A DNA stretch of 64,000 bases, taken from assembly GCA_039111635.1 (NCBI GenBank), contig JBCAQO010000001.1, positions 2,728,001 through 2,792,000 of the forward strand, written 5' to 3'. Of this stretch, positions 23,312-34,269 are shown in pieces. How positions within the stretch are numbered: position 1 is the first letter of the stretch; every line of letters begins with the position of its first letter. The notes below the pieces were generated by a model. The model was not told the DNA's origin. It saw only the letters and a list, made by a program, of their open reading frames with translations, and did not search any database. This DNA comes from Heterobasidion occidentale. Taxonomy: Eukaryota; Basidiomycota; Agaricomycetes; Russulales; Bondarzewiaceae. Made by a program: the position numbers and the translations under genes.

Positions 23312-24733
23312 TCACGACGAGCGCGCGGGCGACGCGGGCGCCGCCCCTGCCCCAGGCACGGAGCCGGAGCCGGCCGTCGACGACGACGACCTGCGCTTCT
23401 TCGGCCTGCGCGCGGCGTCGGGGAGCGAGAAGGACGAGGGCGGGAACGACGGGGACTCCGGCGCGCCACTGCCGCTGCCGCGCGCGTCTGCAAGCTTGGA
23501 AGGCGTGCCGGCGGCGTCGGACGCGTTGAAGTTTGTGCTCCCGGCGAGCGCGTCGTCCGAGTAGAGCGAGGGCATGCGCGGGACGGGCTGCTGGTGCTGC
23601 TGGTGGGCAGAGCTGCTGGTCGAGTGGCGCAGGCGGGAGGTCGGGGGCGGGTTGGACGAGCTCCTGCGGGGCGGCGGTCGCGAGGCGGGCACGTCGGCTA
23701 CCGAAGCGCGCGCGCAAAAAAATAACAATCAGGGCCTGGCGTTCGAGCAGACACACGTCCGCGCAATCACTCACCCGTCGCGCCGCCGCGCGCCTCTATG
23801 CTCGCGCGTGCGCCCGCCTGGGCGGTGGTGCGGGCGACCATGACCCACTTGTCTGTGAGACCCATGGCGACGGGCGGGAGCCTGTCGCTGCTCGCGCTGG
23901 CGAGGGTGGACATGGAGGCGGCGTGGGCGCCGGCGAGGATGTACGGGTAGACCTCGGGGGCGAGCGGGGCGGGCATGACGAGCTGACGTGGTTGTGCGGG
24001 GCGTGCGGGGCTGCGCGGACGGCGGAGGCGGAGGCGGTGCGGGCGGCGAGGCCGAAGGGGACGGAGCCGGAGTGGGAGGTCGTGGTGGAGAGGGTGGAGT
24101 AGGGGCGCGGGCGGGGGCGCGAGGAGGGCCGGGCGGTGGGGTGGGACGGGGAGGCGGGGAGGATGGCGGTGGGGGACGCGGAGCGGGTGGGGGGCGCTGT
24201 CGCAGGGGCGGAGGCGGGGGCGGGGGGGAGGCGAGGGAGGAGTTTGAGCGGCTCGGGGGGTAGAAGGAGGGGACGGGGGGCGCGAGCGGGTGGGCGGCGT
24301 TCTCGGAGGCGCTGGGGGAGAGCGGGGACATGTCGTCTGAGCCGTCGGCGGTCTCGGTGTTGAAGGAGCTCTGGCGCAACGGGGGGCCCTGGCCGGGGAG
24401 GAGGGAGACTGCGCTGGTGGCGGGGTGGAGGCGCGGGCGGGAGGGGGCGGAGGGGATGGACCATGTGGACTGGCGGGAGGGGCCCTTGTACTCTGCGAAT
24501 GCGGCGCGGGTGTGCTCGCGGCGGTGGGCGAGGGGCTGGACGGGGGGCAGCGGTGCGGCGTTGGTGCGGCGGGTGCAGCGGCCGCGGAGGAGGCGGGCGA
24601 GGAAGGCGGCGAGGGCGAGTGCGACGAGGGAGGCAACGACGGCGATGATGATGGTTGTGGTGCGGGATAGTTTTGGGGAGGTGGAGTCTGCGCGCGGGGC
24701 AATGCGAGAGAGGGTGTGGGTAGTATTATACAT
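23312..24733 (-). CDS. Single-pass membrane protein, Ser/Pro-rich tail
   Basis: Not assigned to a family. The start at 24733 (MYNTTHTLSRIAPRADS) leads into one transmembrane helix (TTIIIAVVASLVALALAAFL). A basic stop-transfer segment (ARLLRGRCTRR) and a long cytosolic-looking Ser/Pro-rich tail follow. Blocks that look truly coding are SSFNTETADGSDDM, YSTLSTTTSHSGSVPFG, APEVYPYILAGAHAASMS and AMGLTDKWVMVA. The last exon runs from an acceptor near 23700 to the stop at 23312 (PRMPSLYSDDALAGSTNF, ending PASPARSS). These blocks lie in three different frames. The first change falls at a run of seven G (24222-24228 on the plus strand) with no GT-AG alternative. The second, near 24000, can be an intron with a weak donor. 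It shares a 298 bp upstream region with the PXA gene. The tail suggests a cell-wall sensor-like or signalling membrane protein, but that is a guess. Confidence 0.6.
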
Positions 24734-25031
24734 GGCTGTACTGTGTGTTGAGACTGGAGGGCGGGCTAGGGAGCGGCAGGAAGGGAGCGTGCTAGTGCAT
24801 CAGGTGCAGATAAATATTGAGTGTGCGGGTGTGTGGCTAGGGTGGGGAGGAGAAGCGGGGGACAAGGACGGAAGAGACAGGACGAAGACGTTCGAACGTT
24901 CACTCGCGATGCGGAGATAAATGAGAGAGGACACACCGAAGCCGAGAACAGACGAGGAACGGCCGAGAAAGGCAGTGGGCGCACATCTGCTGACGTCAGT
25001 CACCGCCAGACGTCGGTCCGTCCCCGCCACC
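24734..25031. promoter_or_regulatory. Bidirectional promoter, membrane protein / PXA gene
   Basis: A 298 bp gap between divergent start codons at 24733 (-) and 25032 (+). Two short frames cross it but carry no motif. It must hold both promoters. Confidence 0.5.
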
Positions 25032-27313
25032 ATGCCCGCCTCCAGGGCAGCAGCCCCGCCCCGCCCGTCCTTCCAGCGGTCCTCTGCCTCCCTCGCATCC
25101 TCCACCCGCTCCACAAAGCTACAGCCCCCAGCCAGCCCCGCACCGGCCCTCCCCGTCACCCTCACCAAGCGCCTCCTCTTCCCCCACCTCCCCCCAGGCA
25201 CGCCCATACCTCCCCTCCTCGCGTCCCCACACACGTCCCCCGCACTCGACGCAGAGCTCTACGACTTTCTCGCACTCGCTCTCCGCGCCTTCGTCACCCC
25301 CTGGTGGTCCAAGATCACCCGCTACGACAAGGAGTTCCTCCCCCACATCACACACATCCTCACCTCAGTCCTTCGCGCACTCGAGGCCCGCATACGCGCA
25401 ACGGACCCCGCCCCCCTCCTCTGTCACCACGTCCCCGCCCTCCTCACACAACACTTCGACGACTATCGCGCAGCCGCACGCGACCTCCACTCCTCCCGCG
25501 CCCAGGCCGGCGCCCTCTCCCTCCCCGCCCTCTTCCACGCACGCCAGCAGCACATCGCCGTCAGCCCCGATGGCGCCCTAGACGAGCTCTACGTCCGCAC
25601 CGTCATCGACGCGGTCCTCAACGCCTGCCTCCCCGCCGAGGACTGGGACGCAGAACCAGAGCGCTACATCGTCCGCGAGATCGTCCTCCACGTCGTCTGC
25701 TCCTCCGTCGTTCCCAAGATCACCCAGCCATGGTTCATCCACAAGACCATCTTGGATCCTCCTCGGCCCCGAAGTCGCCCTGCTGAGCGACGTCAAGGTG
25801 TGTCGTCGTGTCTGTGCTGCCTGTCTGTCAGCGTGTCACGTACGAGCGAAGAGGGCAGCTGCGCTCCCGTGCTGCACCCTTCGTCCCTTCTGTTCCCACC
25901 ATGACATCCATTTTCATTTTCTTGCATTTTGCATTTCACATCCCCCGACTTCGTGCCCGTCCCATGCCCGCGCTCCCTACGTCATCCGTCACTGACCGCC
26001 TCCCGTGCAGCCTCCAGATCAGCTCCTCCTCGACCCCGCCTCTTCCATCCCCGACCCCGCCAGCTCTACCCCCGCCTCCGGGCCCCCGTCCCTCCACACC
26101 CTCCTCGTCTTCTTCCTGTCAGCCATCCAGTCCGTCTCGACCGCCGCCCTCACCTTCGTCCACCTCTACAAGCAGACCCTGCACACCATCCAGCAGGTCA
26201 ATCAGTCTTCGCGCCCGCCCTCGCCCGGACCTGCACCCGCCCCCGGACTCGTGCCGTCGCCCCCGCTGTCACGCGTGCCATCCGATCAGGCCGCCCCTGG
26301 CGCGCTCTCTCTGCCTTCTCTCCCCCGCCCCCACCGCCCCCACCGCCGCCGCCAGAGCACCTCTCCGTCCCCCCTCTATCCAATCCTTCACCCATCCCTG
26401 CTGTCCTTACCTCCCCACTCTCCGCCTCCCACGCTCCTCTACCCCCTCTCTCCCCGTCTCCACCCGCGTCTCTCTCCCCGTACGCCTCTTCCTCGCCCTC
26501 CCCGCAGCCCTCTCCACCGCCCGATGCCACCCCCTCACCCCCACAACAGCCCCATGACCTCGCCCGCGCCCCGCTCGCCCTCCTCGCGACGCTCTTCTCC
26601 CTCCGCGACCGCTTCGCCGGCGCCGCGCTCCTCGCGCTCCTCAGCATGCTCGCCGCCGCCTGCGGGCCCTTCCTAGATCGGTGCGTCCTCATCCGCACGA
26701 CGCTCGCTGACCCTCGCGCTCATGCGGATCCACGCACGCCAGCCTCCTCCCGTACCTCCTGCGCACGCACGTCTTCGCGCCCGCGCGCATCGCCGGCACC
26801 GTCGCCGCTGCCAAGCGCACGCTCTTCCCGGACGGATACCCCGCCGCCGCCCCGCCCGACCCGACGCCAGACGAGCAGCGCGCGCTGCGCGCCGCGCTCG
26901 CGCGGCGGCTCGCGGGGACGGTGCCCGGTGAGTCTCCTCTCTATTTCCTCTCCCGCCTCGCCTCGCCCTGGCTTCCATTCTCACGTTTTGACTCCGCGTG
27001 CCCGTACCTCCCAGCCACGCTCGCGCCCGTCCTGCTGGGCGCGACGCCCGCGGAGCGCGCGCGCACGCTCGACGCGCTGCTGGACCCGCTCGCGTCGCCC
27101 GCGTGCAACACGCACCTCGTCGTCATGCTCCTCGACTGCGTGCTGCTCGCGCTCTTTCCTGAGCTCGGCGTCGGCGGCCCCGCTGGCGCAGGCAGCGGAC
27201 AGGGCGGACAGGGCGGACAGGGTGGGCAGGGTGAGCAGGGGAGTGGTGGGCAGAGCGGGCGGGACGGGGGCGTGGGGTCTGGCGACGGGTCGGGGTCTGG
27301 TGCGGGAGCGTGA
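25032..27313 (+). CDS. PXA-domain protein
   Basis: Membrane-trafficking type protein with a PX-associated (PXA) domain, a module found with sorting nexins and in stand-alone fungal proteins. The start is at 25032 (MPASRAAAPPRPSFQ). The PXA domain begins at ALDAELYDFLALALRAF, continues TPWWSKITRYDKEFLPHI and LLCHHVPALLTQHFDDY, and runs to IVREIVLHVVCSSVVPKI. Exon 1 then shifts frame: after KTILD the continuation LLGPEVALLSDVK is in the +1 frame, explained by one extra C near 25758. Introns follow at 25798-26010 and about 26197-26357. Later exons read QSVSTAALTFVHLYKQTL, LALLATLFSLRDRFAGA, YLLRTHVFAPARIAGTVAA and THLVVMLLDCVLLALFPEL. A Gly/Gln repeat tail (GQGGQGGQGGQG) ends at 27313. No PX domain is visible. 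The function of the stand-alone form is inferred. Confidence 0.75.
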
Positions 27314-27854
27314 GCGGGCCCACGAATGTACTACAAATAGTAGCACGACGACCTGTCGCGCGTGTTTTGATGTTCTCCTGTGCTTGGACCGCTGTGTGTG
27401 GTTGACGACGCTGCGTGCATATGCACGTTGCACGTGGATGGCATGTGCGACCAGCGAGGAGGTGGACGAACAGACCCGCCGCAGACACACAACAAGGGCA
27501 CGGGACATCAATCGCTAATAATAAAAAACAGACCCCGGACAAGGGACACGACGACATACAGACAAACAAAGAAACACGAGACGGACGAGGCATACAAATT
27601 GAGATATCTAGATGCGATCACCCTGCCGCTGCTGCACGGACCCGTCGAGGCTCGAAGGCCTTCGAATCCACTTTCCCATCTCCCCCTCGCCCCCTTCCGC
27701 CCCACGCCACGGGCCCGCACCCCCACCCCTCGCCCTCGATTTCGTCATACCCAACGGAGCCACGGGCCAGCCGCACGATCGCCCGATCGCGCCGCAGGGA
27801 CGCGCGCTGCGCCCTTGGCGCCCACTACAAATACCCCGCGCGCGGCACCCCCTC
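27314..27854. other. Convergent 3' interval (PXA gene / 6PGL)
   Basis: About 540 bp between two genes that end toward each other. Only unsupported frames are present; it is A-richer than its flanks around 27520-27600. Confidence 0.5.
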
Positions 27855-28723
27855 TCACAGCTTGAACTCGGCGCGCGGGAACGCGAGGCGCGCGGCGGCG
27901 GCGGCGTCGACGAACCAGACGAGCTGGCCGGGGCTGGCGGGGCGCACGCGCGCGGCGGGGAGGCCCTCCTCGGGCGCGTCGAGCACGCGCGCGAGCACGT
28001 CCGCCTTGGCGGCGCCGGCGGCGACGAACGCGACGCGCGCGGCGTGGTTGAGCACGGGGAACGTGAGCGTGACGCGGCGCGCGGGCGGCTTGGGGCTGTC
28101 CGCGATGTGCGCGACCCAGCGCGCGGACTCGGAGAGCAGCGCGTGGCCCGGGAAGAGCGACGCGGTGTGTCCGTCGGGCCCGACGCCGAGCAGGACGAGG
28201 TCGAAGACGGGGAAGCGCGCGGCGTCGCGCTGTGCGAACTCGCGGATGAGCTCCTGCTCGTACGCGTCGGCGAGCTCGTCGAGGTCGTCGAGCAGCGCGG
28301 CGTCGATCGGGTGGATGTGCGCGGCGGGGATCGGGACGTGGCGGTAGAGCGCCTCGGAGAGCGCGCGGTGGTTAGAGTCGGCGTGGTCGAGCGGGACGAC
28401 GCGCTCGTCGGCGTAGAAGACTTGCCTGTGCCGGGGGTGGGGCGTCAGACGGCGCCAAAGGAAAATAATAATGATGTCAGTCAGTGAGGAAAAAAAGGAG
28501 GTCGGCGTAGTCAAACAGACCATTTGTCCCACTTGATGCCGGGCTTGCCGATGAGGGCTGCGAGGGTGTCGGGGAGGGACCCGCCGGAGATGGCGACGGT
28601 GAACCTGCCCTTCTTCTCGAGGGACTCTTTCTGCGCCTTTAGAACATAGTCGGCGAGGGCGGCGGAGAGGGCGTCTGGGTCGGGAAAGGCGTAGACGGTG
28701 GGGGGGTGTGCGGCGGGATGCAT
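27855..28723 (-). CDS. 6-phosphogluconolactonase
   Basis: Hydrolyses 6-phosphogluconolactone, the second step of the oxidative pentose phosphate pathway (yeast Sol family). The start MHPAAHPPTVYAFPDPD at 28723 is preferred; an in-frame upstream methionine at 28789 would add 22 residues. Motifs: FTVAISGGSLPDTLAAL, then across the single intron (about 28428-28526) WQVFYADERVVPLDHADSNH. Further on are LLGVGPDGHTASLFPGH (the active-site loop) and RRVTLTFPVLNHAARVAF, and the end is AAARLAFPRAEFKL. Length about 255 residues, normal for the family. Codons end almost always in G or C. The next pathway enzyme, 6-phosphogluconate dehydrogenase, is at 8811-10815. Confidence 0.95.
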
Positions 28724-29258
28724 TGTCGGCGAGGACGTGCGATGGGGGCGATGATGATAATGTGAAGATTGGCGGGGTGAGATTAACAATGGGGCGGAGT
28801 GCTTTGCTCCAATTCAAAGGCACCGACGCGCGCGGGCCCTTTCCACGGCGATGACGTCTTCCCCCCCTTTTCCGGCTACTCACACACAGCACGACAGCAA
28901 GTATATTTCACAAGTCCCCATTGTCATGCCAAACGAATCGAATCAACGAAGCAATGAAGAACCCGATGCGAACGAAGAGAACAGCCTAAAGGGAAAAAGA
29001 GTCAGGAGATCATGGCATGAAGCGGGGCAAGCCCCAGGCATAACACTGTACAGGGGCATGGAGGATGCATGAGGGAGGGAGGGCACAGAACACAGCGGAC
29101 CATTACTTATCATACATAGGAATAGTAGAAAGAATGCGGCCAGATCCATTAAACTGCGCCGTAAAATATCGTCTTACATTTCTTCGTCTTCTTCCCGGCG
29201 ATGGCGCGCGCGCGCGCACCGCGAGGTCATCTTGTCTGTACGTTTCCCCCCTTTCGCG
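28724..29258. promoter_or_regulatory. Upstream region of 6PGL
   Basis: About 535 bp between tandem minus-strand genes: promoter of 6PGL plus the 3' flank of the Ser-rich gene. Composition drops to A-rich around 28880-29170, marking the right edge of the GC-rich segment. No gene seen. Confidence 0.45.
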
Positions 29259-30823
29259 TCACGCTTTCCCGACGCCGACCGTGCCCGTCCCCATGAGCGT
29301 CTCCAGACGTTCTTCCAGTCCCTGACCGAGGCCCTCGCGCTCCCACTCACCCCCAACGTCGTCAAACAGTCCCTCGCGCCCCTCACGCACATCGCCACCA
29401 TAGTAACTGCTGCGCCGGTCGCCGTGGATGCTCGACCCGGCGGATCCCGCGTGCATCTGCGGCACGCCCAGGACGGAGGGCAGGTGCGGCGGCGGATCTG
29501 ACACAGACGTCGTGAAGGAAGAGAGCGGGAGCGTCGAGGAAGGCGTGCTGGACAACAGGTCGTTGTAGGACATGAACGAGAGGCGCTTGGTGTGCGCGCG
29601 TGGAGAAGGTGGATGCGAGACCGTGGCTGAGGGCAAAGTGGACGAGGGGGAACTGGCCAATGGCACGGTCTCGGAAGGATCACTCGTGGTGTGTGTCGGC
29701 GTGAGCAGATTCTCGGGCGGATGTTCGCGCGTCGTGGTGGTAGGAGAGGAGGCAGAAGATGACGAGGGCGAGTAGTACGTGGATGTATGCGCCGACGATG
29801 GGAAAGCACCAGGCGGGTATGGACCAGAGCTAGTGGTCAGTGTGCTGGTCGCGCTGGCGAATTGCTGCGTCAGCACCGTAGGCCGCTGTGGGGGCGATGA
29901 CGACGCCGCAGAAGCGTTGTTTGATACAAGCGGGAGAGGGAGCGATAGACTTGGGCTGGGACTGGGCAAGTTCATCATCGCACTCGCTCTATTTCCGCCC
30001 AAGGCCCCTATCGGGCTAGGACTACGACTGTTCATGCGCGATGACGTGCTCCCGAACCCACTGAGTCCTCCTAAATCCGTTGCGGGCGCAACGATGGAGA
30101 TATTCTGCTCCTCGGAAGGAGAAGATGTGGATGTGAGTACGGCAGCGGCGGAGTCGAGCACGGTCGGAACGGAGTGGTCGAGCTGTTCTGTCATTTTACC
30201 GCGGGGAGTCCGATGCGGATGCGATGGTTGCGGGGGAGTGGGGGAGATGGGCTCGATATCTCTCTCGAAGATGGCAGAAGACGAAGAATGGCTGTACAAA
30301 AGATGGAGATCAATCACAAGAAGCTGCAGAGCGATACCGAGTTGTGATATGATAGAAGAGTCCATGTCGCGTTTGTCCCCTTTGCACACAGCAATTACCA
30401 TGACAATCCTTGAGCGAAAAACAAGGACTGCATAGCGTGTCTCATAGAAATCTTGCAGACAATCGGGAGAGCGGGGACGGTATCATACGACAAAACAACT
30501 CATCACGCCATCGCGAGCAGGTGATCAAAGTCAAACGGCGAACTTACACAGAGGTGGGAGATGAGGGTATTGAAACTGGCGAGCGCGAGCCAAGGCGATG
30601 TTGCAGACCCTGAGATGCACGAGTGGTGAGTCGGTGGTCGCGATGAGAGTCCTTCTGCGGGGAGAGAGCCCCGTTAGAGGTAATATGTCTCAGTTCTGAT
30701 GGTGGAGAGCTACGTGCAGCCGGAGAGACTGGACCGAAGGGAGCGAGCATCGTGTTAGTGGGGTAGCAGTAAGCGAGGGGCGTATATAAACTCACGGTGA
30801 GTAGGGTTAGAAGGGGAGGCCAT
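29259..30823 (-). CDS. Ser/Pro-rich protein of unknown function
   Basis: Not recognised. A probable start at 30823 (MASPSNPTH) is followed by a canonical intron (GTGAGT). Short exons follow, one reading DSPLVHLRVCNIALARAS and one ETRYAVLVFRSRIVM, then LLVIDLHLLYSH. The large last exon (about 30300 to the 29259 stop) is low-complexity: long Ser/Thr/Pro runs such as SSPSEEQNISIVAPATD, SRSPSPIGALGG and HPPSPRAHTKRLSFMSYND. It closes with a charged helix-like end (EREGLGQGLEERLETL). The reading frame of the exon at 30550-30660 is uncertain because two frames stay open. A phosphorylated regulatory protein would fit the composition, but nothing proves it. Divergent from the trypsin-like gene, with 213 bp between starts. 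Confidence 0.6.
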
Positions 30824-31036
30824 GTCTAAGGACTGTGGAGAAAAACGGCTGGATGTAGTCGTTGGGTTGGAAGAGGAGAAGAAGGTCCTTGTTTGGTGGC
30901 AGCCCCTCCTTCCGGCCGGTCGCACGGTCCCCTCCGGTATTTGCCTCCGGTTCGCGACGTCATTTCCCCACGCCCTGATCCTCTTCCAGGGCCTGCTTAG
31001 CAGTTACCAGTCCTACACTTCTACACTGTGCGCGCC

Positions 31037-32296
31037 ATGTTCCCTCCCCGTCCAACAACCCGCGCTTTCTTCGGCGCATGCTTCCGCAGATACGCGACCG
31101 TCGAGTCGCCTGTCATCGTCGCGAAGCCCCCGCTTCCTCCCCCAGTGCCCGAAAGCGTGGTGCATTCTGCACTCGACAGCGTCGTGCTGAACACACTCGC
31201 CCACCAGCCGTCCGGCTCGCGCACGAGTCTCCCGCAACTCGTTCAGCAGTACCTCGAGCGCTCTGGCCGCGTGCTTGACTATCAATTGCCCTACGAGCCC
31301 CAGCCCTCTCAGCCGCGCCGCGTCAACTTTGACGCTAGCCAGTCTGAGGATAGAGGCGTTCATTTGATCGCGCACTGCGTACAGGAGGGCAATAGGCACA
31401 AGGTGACGCTTTCTTCTGGTTTCGCTTTGAGCGCACCGGGAGACCACCCGAATGAATCTGTCATTGTCACCTGTGCTCATACACTTGAAGAGGTACGTGT
31501 CTAGCTGTAGGACTATGTAGCTCCGTTTGCGCGGCGCGCTGATACAGCAGTTAATTTGACACAGATACGCTGGTCCCCTCTCCTAGTTTTACCTCCAGGC
31601 TCGGAATCCTTCTTAGCGCCCCCTGATCTCCCTGGCGCGCGCTCCTCCGGCACTGTTGTCTTATCTGGGACGCCCACGGATCCAGCTGTTCACCCGGTCA
31701 CTGCTGTGCTCTCCTCTCTACATCGCTCCGACCTCCTTCTCCTGTCCAAGTCTGGGTCCTCCATACCACCATTACCAGTATCCCCATATCCTGCTAAGCC
31801 AGGGACAATCGTTCGCGCGCACTTTTTCAGCGATGTGCGGCCGCAGGGCGAAGACGGGGAAGGGTGGGTGCCCTGGATAGGTGGGTCGTGGGTCAAATGG
31901 GTCAGAGGCACTGTCCTTGGCTATAGAGACTTTGCGGGACGGGAAGCGCAGGTGCGTCCGGAGCCTTTCATTTCCGTATGTATCGCTGGGGCCTCACACG
32001 ACCACTCGAACGATCTAGCCAGGAACGTACGACAGCCTCTCACACATGCTCTTCAAGCCCCCACCTACAGCGGGATCGAGCGGCGGACCTATTGTTGACG
32101 AGGAGACGGGAGCAGTCGTCGGCGTCATGCTTGGAACGAGGATGGATAATAGGGTAGAGGGCGTTCGTGGTTGGGGCGTTCCGGCTGAAGCTATCTTCGA
32201 GGTAAGTCCTGCTTTTGCACCGATTTGTCTCCTGGTGCGCCTCAGACGTCCCTCGGATAGATGTTCTCGCTCCCTGGTTTGAATCTCAAGCGGTAA
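31037..32296 (+). CDS. Trypsin-like serine peptidase domain protein, mitochondrial
   Basis: Chymotrypsin-fold protein. The start at 31037 gives MFPPRPTTRAFFGACFRRYA, an Arg-rich, acid-free N-terminus typical of a mitochondrial presequence. The catalytic triad appears complete: His in VIVTCAHTLEE (before the first intron), Asp in SSLHRSDLLLL, and Ser in GSSGGPIVDEETGAVVGVM. The last domain region reads VEGVRGWGVPAEAIFE. After a final intron the gene ends MFSLPGLNLKR at 32296. About 350 residues. There is no PDZ domain, so it is not a classical HtrA. The substrate is unknown. An inactive homologue is possible, but the motifs look intact. Confidence 0.8.
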
Positions 32297-32663
32297 AAGC
32301 AGTTTCCTGTTAGATGTCGACGAAGCTGAAGTATCGCTAAGGCTTCGCCTTCCGGTGATTTGTGTTGCATGAGTGCTTGATTTGCTCTCTGGATCTGACT
32401 CCGTCCTGCTTTTGATCCACATAGATGATTGTAGAGTCCACGTTATTCTTTTCGACATTCCCTGATTATTCATAGATAGAGAGTCTGCGATGCATCATTT
32501 GTGTGTTCCCCATCGCGGGAAAGCCGGCTCATTCGAGTGGTCAGATGTCGCCTGATGTCGCCGAGGTGAGGCATATATCCCGGGGTCCGGGGTCCTGCGG
32601 CCATACAACGACCAATGGCATAATTTCGGACAGCTAAATTCGCTCACCGTCTTCTCGGCGCGC

Positions 32664-32670
32664 TATAAAA
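32664..32670 (+). promoter_or_regulatory. TATA box of an unassigned transcript
   Basis: TATAAAA followed within about 40 bp by a long pyrimidine-rich tract, the usual layout of strong basidiomycete promoters. No coding gene could be tied to it. Confidence 0.5.
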
Positions 32671-34269
32671 GCCCCACGCAGCAACCTATGCTTGGGTTGT
32701 TCCCCCTTTCCTCGTCTCTCCCTTCCCTCATGGTCTGCCTCTCATACATCTTCCCCTTCCAAAGCGCTCTTCTCTATTTCTTCTAGCTGGGTTGGGTTTC
32801 CTGCCCTTTGGAGACGTACTCGATCCTGCTGTTGAACCGTTCGCTGTTCGGGTTATCTGCGTACCCTCTGTCTCTCTTCAGTCTTGCGATTATTATGATG
32901 ACCTTGGGCTTTCTGGATGCTTTGTCGAACTTCGGTACCTACGCTCGTTCCACATCGAGTGGCCTTACCCCCTCCGCAGATCCTACCTACACCTCCGATC
33001 TAGTACGTCTGTCTCGTCGATTCTGTTCGCTTTATCCGGTCCACCTCGCATCTTTCCCTCGACCATTCGTCCGAACTTCGACCTGGGGTTCACTGTCTCT
33101 TATCGCAAGAGCCTACAGCGTTAGGCTCGGTATCTCTTCTTCTCACCGCGCTAATTGCCATCTCATCGTTTCCTCATCATGCCATGCCATACCTTGTCGT
33201 CCTCCCTCTCGCCGCTTCCCCCCTCGACGATGCCCTTTGCCCAATGATATGCGATGACACACCGGCCCGAGCACATCATCTGTTCCCACGCCGACCATTC
33301 CGCAGGCACCATTTCACCCTACCGAGCGTGTCAAGGATGGAAGGCGCCGCGCTCGGTTACGTGGGACAGGGTCGGGCAATGTGACATTCTACGATGGCTC
33401 GGGGAACGCGCGCTGATGGCTCGGGAACTTCTGGAAATTTTCCGACGTTTGCGGCCGCTCGTCTCTCTGGCGGTCGGGGATGGCTCGCATGGGAGTGGTC
33501 GCGACGCCGCTGCGGGCTTTGTGGCCGTGTTTGTGCGCTTCTGGGCAATGAAGCGCCAGGGCGTTAGGTACGGCCCGCGCTGCGTTCGTCTGAAGGGCTT
33601 ATTTTTGGGATTTCGTCACTGAATTGAATCAGACACGATCAAGTATTCCCTGCACGGCATGCTCGGCGTTGGGTCACTTTCGGGTCCACCGCGTCATACT
33701 GGATGGATTTTTAGACTTTGCTTGAAGATGGCCCTTCTTGGCGTTGTTTGTGCCTTGGCAGGACGAAGGTGAATTAATAACTTCTGATTTGTGTAGTGCT
33801 CGATTTTGTGCCACTGCCATCACTCTACCATAGTTCTACCATCCCACCACTCTGTGCTTGGCGCTTGCCTGGATCGCCTTGGGTACCTTGTCCATTCTCG
33901 GTGCCATCGTTCTGGATATTGTATGAGATTGTATGCTGTTTAATAGGAGTCGGTGATTTTGCAATCAGGATAAATTGTCGTGGTCACACGCGATTTGAAC
34001 CTACCCTCGGGAAACGCACTTGGTGCAGTTTGAGAACTAGTTTGAGCAGCTTGAAGCAACCTCCCTTTCAGTCCTCCGCATGCCTTGCAATCCTCGACCT
34101 TCCCAACGTTGGCAAACAATGAGGTGCTTTAGCGAAACATCACTGCGCAAGCAGATACCATTGAACTCAAGGCATCCGCCAGTTCCTACTAGCTAACAGC
34201 TGTAGTCAGAACGATAAACATCTGCTTCCATAAAATACCCCCCACACAACTGTTAAACGTTCAAATTAG

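Noticed and set aside
24821..25786. 321-codon plus-strand frame of Arg/Pro/His-rich text
   Set aside because: A shadow frame of the PXA exon produced by high GC; the PXA frame has a recognised domain.
25929..27518. 529-codon plus-strand frame taken as one protein
   Set aside because: Only the part about 26358-26680 is a real exon of the PXA gene; the ends are read through introns and the 3' flank.
27612..28487. 291-codon plus-strand frame opposite 6-phosphogluconolactonase
   Set aside because: Antisense shadow of the 6PGL exon in GC-rich DNA; no domain.
33960..34040. Possible tRNA on the minus strand (GGTTCAAATCG box)
   Set aside because: The flanking bases do not form a T-stem or an acceptor stem.
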